A stretch of 64,000 nt of DNA from Streptomyces sp. ISL-10 (GTDB lineage Bacteria > Actinomycetota > Actinomycetes > Streptomycetales > Streptomycetaceae), in the NCBI RefSeq assembly GCF_018614575.1, contig NZ_JAGGOJ010000003.1, forward strand, positions 744,001 through 808,000. The letters run 5' to 3'. This document shows positions 42,011 through 49,739 of this stretch, in pieces (position 1 is the first letter of the stretch; each line of letters starts with the position of its first letter). The translations under genes were made by a program, and so were the position numbers. Below the pieces are notes generated by a model. It worked only from the letters and a program-made list of their open reading frames with translations, made no database searches and was not told the DNA's origin.

Positions 42011-42898
42011 TCAAGCCACAGCCGTCACCCTGCGGGACGCGCCCGAGGACTTCGCGGGGCCGAGATCGGCGCACGAAGCGAAGACGTACTCGTTGCACCC
42101 CAGGCCCCCTCGGCAGGTCTTGAGGTGACGCAGTTCCAAGCCGTGGTGCCGGCCGACACGGAAGACCTCTTCCGGAGTGGCGACTTCGAAGGGGTAGCCA
42201 CCGACCCAGTCGACGAGGTCGTACCGGGCGGACATGCCTCGGGCGCGACGGGCCTGCCCGTTGACGGGAGCCCGTCCGGACGTGACGGACCTCGCCACCG
42301 CGAGCGCACGTTCGGGAACGGTCAGGAACATCCCGCTGCCGGTCACCAGCAAGCTCTGCGTCAGCGGGCCCGAGGAGTTGTACTTTCGCTTGATCCGCCT
42401 CCACACGCGGCTCTGCAGACCCTGATCGTTGTAGACCGACACGTACAGCAGCCCGCCCGGGGCGACCATGCGGCAGGCGGTGTCCAGGGCTTCCCACAGG
42501 CCCCCGGTGTGGTGGAGCACTCCCCAGGAGTAGACGACGTCGAATCTTCCCAGGCAGGAGACCAGAGAAGTGTCCAGCACCGAACCCTGCTCCACCTGCC
42601 AGTCACTGTCGGGCGCGTACCGTTCCCGCAGCCGAATGGTCGTCGCCACCGCGTCGGGATCGTAGTCGAAGGAGTGCACCCTGGCGCCGAGCCGGACCGC
42701 GGCCAGCGAGAACAGCCCGCTGCCGCAGCCGATGTCCACGAACGTGCGGCCTTGGAGGTCGTCGATCGCCAGGGCGGACACGAGGGACTCCTGCGCGGCG
42801 GCGATACGGTCCTCGTCCACCAGCCTGCTGAAGTTCTGCCAGTTACGGCCGAAGGCGAAGCGCTTACCTCGCTCCACCTCGCTGGTGCAGTCGGTCAT
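42011..42898 (-). CDS. Class I SAM-dependent methyltransferase
   Basis: A 295-residue methyltransferase with the SAM motif DIGCGSGLFS near residues 55-64, the acidic FDYDPDAV, and the FDVVYSWGVLHHTG strand. The C-terminal 130 residues form an extra helical domain (DLVDWVGGYPFEVATPEEVF). A decayed relative lies 0.7 kb to the right, so the gene was duplicated. It is convergent with the GT4 gene. Probably modifies a sugar or glycolipid of the same locus. Confidence 0.9.
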   Translation of the reverse strand: MTDCTSEVERGKRFAFGRNWQNFSRLVDEDRIAAAQESLVSALAIDDLQGRTFVDIGCGSGLFSLAAVRLGARVHSFDYDPDAVATTIRLRERYAPDSDWQVEQGSVLDTSLVSCLGRFDVVYSWGVLHHTGGLWEALDTACRMVAPGGLLYVSVYNDQGLQSRVWRRIKRKYNSSGPLTQSLLVTGSGMFLTVPERALAVARSVTSGRAPVNGQARRARGMSARYDLVDWVGGYPFEVATPEEVFRVGRHHGLELRHLKTCRGGLGCNEYVFASCADLGPAKSSGASRRVTAVA

Positions 42899-43570
42899 CT
42901 GGGGTCTCCCTTCATTGTGCTCATGTTCCGCCTACTGACGCGGATATATCAGACGTCCGGCACAAAGGGATCCAACCTGCGCCAGCTTCCGCAAGATATA
43001 GACCGGATGCCGAACCCCGGGAGGTTCTTCGCGGATTCGCGAAATAGGCGGGTGAGGCCATTTGGGCGGCGCGCACATTGATTTCGCGCCCTTGAGGGAT
43101 ACGGGGTCGCCTCGACACGGCGCTGACAGTGGCGGTCTTGTGAATGTGCACAAGTGCCAGTGCAGATGTTGTCCGTCACATGACCGAGGAGATCCGGCTG
43201 AGGACGTGATTCTCGGCAGTGGTACCCACAGGCAGGTTTACGTCGCCGTCGTGATCACCGTGTATGGCGCGTTCTTGTCGCCCCAGAAGTCCCCCGGCGA
43301 CCGCCGTCGCATACCATCAACTTCTTTCCTGGAAACGCCTCTTCGGCGTCCTCCACCGTGCAGCACTGTAGTGCACAGATTCCTGCGGGGCCGCCCTCGC
43401 ACGGTCCTTGAGCCGCAAGCACTTCCATGTCAACCAACTCGATCGGGCCACGCGCCGCAAGACCGGTGCCGTTGAGGTGGACACCGCCGCCGGTGTGCTC
43501 TCCGGACGCGCAGCCGTCATGCCCAAGACGTTCGAGCCCGCCGGTCGGCGGGCAGCACGGTCGCGTCGCC
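42899..43570. other. Gap between the methyltransferase and its decayed copy
   Basis: About 670 bases. I see a small hairpin (TTCGCG-GATT-CGCGAA, 43028-43043) and several short open frames, none with a recognisable family. It should contain the promoter of the minus-strand methyltransferase near 42.95 kb (GGATATATCAGACG is AT-rich there). Confidence 0.35.
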
Positions 43571-44090
43571 GACCGGAATCCGTCAGGCCAATGCCGTGAC
43601 CTGCTGGCAGCCGGCCGACGGTGCCGCAACGCCAGGATCAGTCTTCGATACGAACACGTACTCGTTGCAGCCCAGGCCCCCCTCCGCAGGTCTTGAGGCG
43701 GCGGAGTTCGAACCCGTAGCGCCGCCCAACACGGAAGAACCCCTTCCGGAGCTGCGACGTCAAATGGATAGCCGCCGACCCAGTCGATGCGGTCGTAATG
43801 GGCGGACATGCCGCGTGTCCGCGCGGTTGGGGTCAGCGGTCGCTCATCCGGACCTGGAGGACCGCACCAGCGCCGAGCGCACGCCGGGAGCGGTGAGGTA
43901 CATCTTGCTGCCGGTGACCAATATGACTCCGTGTCAACGACCCGGAGGAGTTGCAGTTTTGTTTGATCCGCCTCGACACGCGGCTCTGAAGACCTTGGTT
44001 GTCGTAGACCGACACGTACATCAGCCCTTTCGGGGGCAATCATGCGACAGGTGGTGTCCAGGGCTTCCCGCAGAGCATCCGTGTGGTGGT
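43571..44090 (-). pseudogene. Decayed C-terminal copy of the neighbouring methyltransferase
   Basis: Segments of three frames mirror the gene at 42011-42898: REALDTTCRMIAPE against WEALDTACRMVAPG, RGMSAHYDRIDWVGGYPFDV against RGMSARYDLVDWVGGYPFEV, and the end LRRLKTCGGGLGCNEYV. At DNA level 43575-44090 parallels 42004-42530 with many indels. The 5-prime half with the SAM site is gone, cut where IS256-type sequence begins. Confidence 0.85.
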
Positions 44091-44092
44091 CT

Positions 44093-44690
44093 GTCAAATG
44101 AGCGGCGTAACCAGGGTGGTTGGTTACTGACGTGCGGCGGAGCCGTCGAAGGTGATGTCGAAGGCGTTCAGCGCGGTCTTCCATAGCATGTTCCAGCGGT
44201 CCTGGCCTTTGTCTGTGGGATCGAGCGACATGATGGCCTTTAGACGCACTTCAGGGCGGCCTGCTCGTTGGGGAAGTGTCCGCAGGCTTTGACCGCTCGC
44301 CGGATACGGGCATTCACGGATTGGATCGTGTTCGCGGTTCAGACGATGCGGCGGATTTCGGTGTCGAAGCGCAGGAACGGGTAACTCCTCCCAGGCGTGC
44401 TCTCATAGCTTCACGATCGCCGGGTACTTCCTGCCCCAGGCGTCGGCGAACTCGGCGAACCGGTCCAGGGCGGCCTCCTCGGTCGGTGCCGTGTAGACGG
44501 GCTTGAAGAGTTTGGCAGGATCCCGGCGTCCGGCCGCTCCCTGCGGAACTGATCGACCAGGCCGGTGGGTGATCTGCCGCAGCCGGATGCCGGCGCCGCA
44601 GGAGAGTACGAGTGCTTTCACTGGACCTGACCCGTCGGTGGTGGTGAGGGCGCTGAGGAATTCCCGACAGGTAGTGAATCAGTGCCGCAC
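44093..44690 (-). pseudogene. IS256 (mutator) family transposase remnant
   Basis: The minus strand encodes KLFKPVYTAPTEEAALDRFA and EFADAWGRKYPAIVKL, then in other frames the TNAIES-type region and the usual end RWNMLWKTALNAFDITFDGS. These are the C-terminal parts of IS256 transposases. Frameshifts occur near 44.29 and 44.39 kb and the N-terminal half is missing. Confidence 0.85.
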
Positions 44691-44839
44691 GCGGTCCATT
44701 ACTTTTCCCCGAGGGGCCATTCGCGTGATTCCGCGCAGGTCCCGTGGTGCGAGAACTCCGAGGGCCGGAGCTGTATTTCGGCTTAGTGTGGTTATAGGTT
44801 CGTCGCGTATCGGGGGACAGGTTGCTACGTTGTGCCGTC

Positions 44840-46114
44840 ATGAACCTGCGAAGATTCTCGCACCCTTGGGATCTGTCGAGAGCCAGAGCCGTCGTCATCG
44901 CCGTAGCGGCGATCGCTTTCGTCGCGAAGATGGCACTGGCGGCGAGCACCCGCGGTCCGGTCGACGTGCGGTATTTCGAGAGCTTTTCCCAGGCTGTGGC
45001 CCAGTACGGCACCCTGTACATCTACGAGCAGGCGCTCGGCGACCTGCCGGTATACAATCATCCGCCGCTGACCAGTTGGATGCTCCTCGGCCTCCGTGAA
45101 ATCGCCGCATGGGGAATCCCGTTCAGCACGCTCATCAGAACGCCGGCATGTCTGGCCGATTTCGTCACCTGCATTCTGGTCTTCGAGATCCTGCGCCGTC
45201 GCACCTCGCTGTGCACCGCCGTGCTCTGTGCCGTCGGCGCGGCGCTGTGTCCCCTGCTCGTGGCCACCTCCGGGTACCACGGCAACACTGACACGATCGC
45301 CGTGATGTTTGCCTTCGCCGCGGCGCACCTGCTCCTGGATCGCGCGAGCCCCGCCCTGGCGGGCTGCGCCGTCGTCCTGTCGTTCAGCGTCAAACTCCCC
45401 CCGGTCGTGGCCGTGCCGCTGTTCTTCCTCGCGGCCTGGCGCCTCGGCGGACGAGCGGCGCTGCTCCGGTTCGGCGCCGCCTTCACCGCACTGGTCCTTG
45501 CGGTCTGGGGGCCGGTCCTCGTGACCGTACCCGGCCCGCTGAGAGAGAACGTCCTGGAATACGGCGGCGGCCACTGGCGGATGTGGGGGCTGATCCGGTT
45601 CGCCGAATGGGCCCGGGTGCCGGAGCCCGTCATCGCCTTCGCCCAAGGGGATGGTCATTTCCTGTTCGTCCTCGTCTGCGCCGCCACCGGAATGTGGCTC
45701 GTGTGGCGGCGTCCCGCTGCCCTGCACATCGTGCTCGCCACGACGCTGGGACTGCTGCTGCTGCTCAGCACCGCGTCGGGTCTGCAGTACCTCGCCTGGC
45801 CCGCCGCCGGGCTGTTCGTCATCGGCCTGCGGGAGGGGCTGTCCTACGGCGTCGTCAGCGGCGCCCTCGCCGCCCCCCTCTACGCGTTCACGACCGGGGG
45901 CCTCTTCTACTCCGCGATGCTGGCGGTCGGCATCGCCGCATGGCTGGTCCTCGCCTTCGGCGTCCTCTCCGGCATCCGCGCCGTCCTCGGCGCGGCCGCG
46001 CCCGATACCGGTCTCCCGGCCGGCGGCATTCGGCGCGCCGGGACACAGTCCGCCTTCGCCGCGGCCCGGCCCGGCACCTCGACCCCCGCGAGCAAGAGTG
46101 GAGAAGCCACGTGA
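44840..46114 (+). CDS. GT-C type membrane glycosyltransferase
   Basis: A 424-residue polytopic protein with about ten hydrophobic helices. The first luminal loop has VDVRYFESFSQAVAQYG followed by LPVYNHPPLTSWML, the pattern of GT87/GT39-like transferases that use polyprenyl-phosphate sugars. It should work outside the membrane. ATG 44840 has no Shine-Dalgarno, and TTG 44822 in frame is possible. The stop overlaps the next start (GTGA), and the third gene is an SMR-like flippase, so the three form an operon for making, flipping and using a lipid-linked sugar. Confidence 0.85.
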   Translation: MNLRRFSHPWDLSRARAVVIAVAAIAFVAKMALAASTRGPVDVRYFESFSQAVAQYGTLYIYEQALGDLPVYNHPPLTSWMLLGLREIAAWGIPFSTLIRTPACLADFVTCILVFEILRRRTSLCTAVLCAVGAALCPLLVATSGYHGNTDTIAVMFAFAAAHLLLDRASPALAGCAVVLSFSVKLPPVVAVPLFFLAAWRLGGRAALLRFGAAFTALVLAVWGPVLVTVPGPLRENVLEYGGGHWRMWGLIRFAEWARVPEPVIAFAQGDGHFLFVLVCAATGMWLVWRRPAALHIVLATTLGLLLLLSTASGLQYLAWPAAGLFVIGLREGLSYGVVSGALAAPLYAFTTGGLFYSAMLAVGIAAWLVLAFGVLSGIRAVLGAAAPDTGLPAGGIRRAGTQSAFAAARPGTSTPASKSGEAT

Positions 46115-47640
46115 CGGAAGGTCAGCGTCCCAGAATCGGCATCCTCGTGGTGGCGTACAACGCGGAATCGACGCTGGAGCGGACACTCGACCGCATTCCG
46201 GCGGACTTCCGTTCCCGGATCGCCGAGATCCTCATCCTCGACGACGCCAGCCACGACGCCACCTTCACCGCCGGATGCCGCTGGTCGCAGTTGGACGGCA
46301 GGCCGCCGACCGTCGTCATGCGGCACACCAAGAACCTCGGGTACGGCGGAAACCAGAAAGCCGGATACGCCCTCGCGGTAGAACGCGGACTGGACATCGT
46401 CGCACTGTTGCACGGGGACGGCCAGTACGCCCCGGAATTTCTGCCACAGATGGTCGAACCGCTGGAACGCGGCGAATGCGATGCCGTGTTCGGCTCCCGC
46501 ATGATGAATCCCAGGGATGCCCTCACCGGCGGAATGCCCCCTTACAAGTGGATCGGCAACCGGATCCTGACCCATGTCGAGAACAACCTGCTCGGCTCGG
46601 AACTCACCGAATTCCATTCCGGCTATCGCGCCTACAGCGTCGATGCCCTGTGCAAGATCCCCTTCGAGCGCAATACGGACGGCTTCGACTTCGACACCCA
46701 GATCATCGTCCAGCTCCTCGACGCCGGAATGCGGATCAAGGAAATTCCGATCCCCACCTACTACGGCGACGAGATCTGCTATGTCAACGGCATGCGCTAT
46801 GCCAAGGACGTCGTCAAGGACGTCCTCGCCTACCGCCTCGCGGTCAAGGGATTCGGCACCTGCGACTGGATCCCCAAGCCCGTCGAATACTCCTTCAAGG
46901 AGGGCGACGGCTCGTCGCACTCCGTCATCCTCGACATGATGCGCGGAATGCCGCCGGGCCGCGTTCTGGACCTGGGATGCTCGGGCGGACTGTTCGCCGA
47001 GCGCCTCGAAGCCCTCGGTCACGAGGTGACCGGCGTGGACTGCGTCGAGGTGCCGGGGGTGCGTGATCGGTGCTCGCAGTTCCACCTGGCTGACCTGGAG
47101 GAGGGTCTTCCGGAGGGCATCGGCGACCGGTACGACTACGTGGTCGCCGCGGACGTCGTCGAACACCTCTCCCGCCCCGAGCGGATCCTCACCCAGCTGC
47201 CCGCGATCCTGCGCCCGGACGGCCGCGTCCTGCTCTCCGTACCGAACTTCGGACACTGGTACTCGCGGCTGCGGGTCGCGCTCGGGATCTTCGATTACGA
47301 CCGCCGCGGCATCCTCGACGAGACGCACCTGCGATTCTTCAGCCGGGCCAGCCTGCGCCGCACCGTCCGCTCCGCCGGCTTCGACGTCTTGTCGATCGCT
47401 GCGACCGGCGCTCCCTTCTGGTCGGTGCTGGATGGGCACCCCGCCGCGAAGTCGCTCGGCGGCCTGTCGCGGCTGCTGACCCGGATCAGGCCGACCGTCT
47501 TCGGCTACCAGTACGTCGCACTGCTCACCCCGCATGCGGCGCAGACGATCGTCGCTGGGGAGCACATCCATGTCCAGGACATCCTCAACCGCCAGCTCGT
47601 CCCGAGGGACGAGCACGCTTCCGACCGCAGGCGCGTCTGA
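46111..47640 (+). CDS. Fusion of GT2 glycosyltransferase and SAM methyltransferase
   Basis: A 509-residue two-domain protein. Residues about 8-245: a GT-A fold of dolichol-phosphate-mannose-synthase type (ILVVAYNAESTLERTL, LDDASHDAT, LHGDGQYAPEF with the metal Asp, then FHSGYRAYS). Residues about 275-480: a class I methyltransferase (VLDLGCSGGLFAERL, VTGVDC, DYVVAADVVEHLSRPERIL). Such fusions could transfer a sugar to polyprenyl phosphate and methylate the glycan, but that is inference. GTG 46111 overlaps the upstream stop. No membrane helices are seen. Confidence 0.92.
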   Translation: MTEGQRPRIGILVVAYNAESTLERTLDRIPADFRSRIAEILILDDASHDATFTAGCRWSQLDGRPPTVVMRHTKNLGYGGNQKAGYALAVERGLDIVALLHGDGQYAPEFLPQMVEPLERGECDAVFGSRMMNPRDALTGGMPPYKWIGNRILTHVENNLLGSELTEFHSGYRAYSVDALCKIPFERNTDGFDFDTQIIVQLLDAGMRIKEIPIPTYYGDEICYVNGMRYAKDVVKDVLAYRLAVKGFGTCDWIPKPVEYSFKEGDGSSHSVILDMMRGMPPGRVLDLGCSGGLFAERLEALGHEVTGVDCVEVPGVRDRCSQFHLADLEEGLPEGIGDRYDYVVAADVVEHLSRPERILTQLPAILRPDGRVLLSVPNFGHWYSRLRVALGIFDYDRRGILDETHLRFFSRASLRRTVRSAGFDVLSIAATGAPFWSVLDGHPAAKSLGGLSRLLTRIRPTVFGYQYVALLTPHAAQTIVAGEHIHVQDILNRQLVPRDEHASDRRRV

Positions 47641-47674
47641 CGGCGTTCCCGCGCAAGTCGGCAGGAGACGGAAC

Positions 47675-48049
47675 GTGACCCTCCCCAGTCTGATGCTGCT
47701 GCTGTTCGCGGTGTTCTCCGCCGCGGCCGGCCAGGTCATGCTCAAGCACGGTATGCGGGCGGCGGCTCTCGCCGCCGAGCGGGATGGCGGCTCACTCGCC
47801 ACGCGCGCCGTCACGAGTCCCTGGGTGGTGCTCGGCCTGGTCGTGTTCGCGGTGTCCGCGGTCGCATGGCTGTCGACTCTCGCCCGGGTCCCACTGAGCG
47901 TCGCCTACCCCTTCAACGCCCTCGGCTATCTGCTGATCGTGCTGGCCAGTTCGACGCTGCTGCACGAGCGGACCTCGCTCTGGACCTGGGTCGGCTCACT
48001 ATTGGTGGTGACCGGTCTGCTGACCGTCTTCGCAGGCCAGAGCGGCTGA
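47675..48049 (+). CDS. SMR/EamA-like four-helix transporter (ArnE/F-like)
   Basis: A 124-residue protein with four hydrophobic helices (LMLLLFAVFSAAAGQVMLKH; then WVVLGLVVFAVSAVAWLSTL; then VAYPFNALGYLLIVLASSTL; then WVGSLLVVTGLLTVFAG). The AAGQVMLKHG and LSVAYPFNALGY motifs fit the EmrE/ArnE-ArnF family. Next to a GT2 and a GT-C transferase, the likely job is flipping a polyprenyl-phosphate-linked sugar. AGGAG lies seven bases before GTG 47675. Confidence 0.88.
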   Translation: MTLPSLMLLLFAVFSAAAGQVMLKHGMRAAALAAERDGGSLATRAVTSPWVVLGLVVFAVSAVAWLSTLARVPLSVAYPFNALGYLLIVLASSTLLHERTSLWTWVGSLLVVTGLLTVFAGQSG

Positions 48050-48218
48050 CCCGGCCAGCGGTGTCGCCCGGGCGCGACACGAGGCGGACCCGGCCGTCGG
48101 AGGACACCGCCGCGGTGGGCCGGTCCAGGGCCGTCGGCGTGACGACGGTCGACGGCGCGGTCCGTCGTGCCGCAGTCTCGGCCTCCACTCGGCCCGACCG
48201 GGCCGAACGGAGGCCCAT

Positions 48219-48940
48219 ATGCCCGCGATATCGCTCCGCAAGATGGCAGAGAGAGCTCCCGGCCACCGTCCCCCTCTACAAGAGCGCCGGGGTCTCGCTC
48301 CGGAAACGCGGCCTCGACGGCTGGCGCGCCGCCGTCTACCTCGTCGTGGACTACTCCGGCTCGATGAAGCCCTATTACAAGGACGGCAGCGGCCAGGCGC
48401 TCGCCGAACGGGTCCTGGGACTCGCCGCCCACCTCGACGACGACGGCACGTGCCGGCGGTCTTCTTCTCCACGGACGTCGACGCCGCCACCGACTTCTCC
48501 CTGGACGACCGCCGCGACCGCCGCGACCGGGGCGACCGCAGTGTGGCCAGCCTCGGGCATATGGGCAGGACCAGTCACCACCTCGCCATGGACGCGGTCA
48601 TGACCACTACCTGGACAGCGGTGCCACCGCACTCGCGCTCGTCGTCTTCCAGACCGACGGCGGCCCCATCAACCGGCTCGCCGCGGAACGCCACCTCTGC
48701 GAGGCCGCGAAACTCCCGCCGTTCTGGCAGTTCATCGGCTTCGGCGATGCCACGAGCAAGCAGTTCGACTTCTTCCGCCGCCTCGACACCCTCGCCGTGA
48801 TCGGCGAGCGCCCGGTGGACAACGCGGGCTTCCTCCACGCCGGTGCAGACCCGCGCCGCCTCCCGGACGCCGAGCGCTAGACCGGCTGGTCGCGGAGTTC
48901 CCGGCCTGGCTGACGGCGGGCCCGGGCGGCGGGGATCACG
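48219..48940 (+). pseudogene. VWA-domain protein, multiply frameshifted
   Basis: Fragments in successive frames read as one protein: VPLYKSAGVSLRKRGLDGWR and AAVYLVVDYSGSMKPYYKDG (the MIDAS DxSGS), then PAVFFSTDVDAATDFSLDD, then GHMGRTSHHLAMDAV, then ALALVVFQTDGGPINRLAAE and FWQFIGFGDATSKQFDF, ending ERPVDNAGFLHAGADPRRLP. This resembles VWA proteins of tellurite-resistance/stress operons. At least four frameshifts break it. Confidence 0.85.
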
Positions 48941-49044
48941 GCGGGGCAGGGACGGTCACGGCTTCACCGAGCCGATGGTGCTCCTCAACGAACTCGCCCA
49001 GGAGCTGCGCCCGATGGAGGAGGGCCCGCCTGGTTCACCGGTCA

Positions 49045-49322
49045 CCGAGCTCGGCACGCCTGCGGCGGATCGTGTCGCCGGCGCCCAAGGCACCTCACCG
49101 GAGGCCCGGTGGCCCCGGGAAGCCTTCGGCGCGATCTGCATCCACCGAGCGAAGTCTGGCGCGTCCATGCGTGTCACCCGATCCCACGCGACGCCCCATC
49201 CGGACAGGAACCTTCTCTGCACTATGTCAAGCAGCGTGGCCAGCAGCAGGCCGGTCACCGCCCGCTGCCGAGCCGCCTCCTCGTGCAACTGCTTCAACAG
49301 CGCCAGGCCGATGACCTCGTGA
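49045..49322 (-). pseudogene. Tyrosine recombinase N-terminal fragment
   Basis: The minus strand encodes LLLATLLDIVQRRFLSGWGV then AWDRVTRMDAPDFARWMQIA and GEVPWAPATRS, resembling the N-terminal core-binding domain of Streptomyces site-specific integrases (a D-x-FA-W segment, a linker, then YAPATRAH). No catalytic domain follows, and coding similarity ends near 49045. Confidence 0.5.
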
Positions 49323-49739
49323 GTGAAGTCCATCGCGAGGGGGCGAGGCATGAGGGGCGCGAGTGCCGCAAGACATCAAGGGCATGCTGGCACATTCGTT
49401 GCGCATCAGGGCCCGCTCCGAGGAGAACTGGCGGGCCGGCTCCGGGGCGATCCGCAAGATCCTTCATCGCTCCCGGCCGACCACCGCCTGCGCATCAGGG
49501 GACGCGCCAGACGTGTTGTACATCCCTGGGCCGAGTTCGGTCGCGGAGAGCGCCGTCGTGTGCGCGACGTACGCCCGGCGGCACATCGGGCGGTGTATGG
49601 GCCGCGGGCCGCGGTGGACAAGACGATCAAGGGGGCGCGCGCGGATGCATCCGTGAGCGCGTTGCGGGAGGCAGAGTTGCCTGTCAGGCTGAGTGCGGTC
49701 GCTGGTGAGTGCGGCCGTACCGCTACGGGGGACAGGACG
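49323..49739. other. Gap before the STAND NTPase gene
   Basis: About 400 bases. A frame continuous with the STAND gene is open throughout but lacks family character until ATG 49740. A second plus-strand frame (49363-49656) is open too, with no recognisable domain. Nothing else supported. Confidence 0.3.

Noticed and set aside
43028-43043. Small perfect hairpin TTCGCG-GATT-CGCGAA
   Set aside because: Six-base arms of GC-rich sequence occur by chance, and no gene end or start lies at a meaningful distance.
48956-49045. C-terminal part of the minus-strand frame beside the recombinase fragment
   Set aside because: After APATRS the sequence no longer resembles any recombinase and has no codon bias, so it was not included in the remnant.
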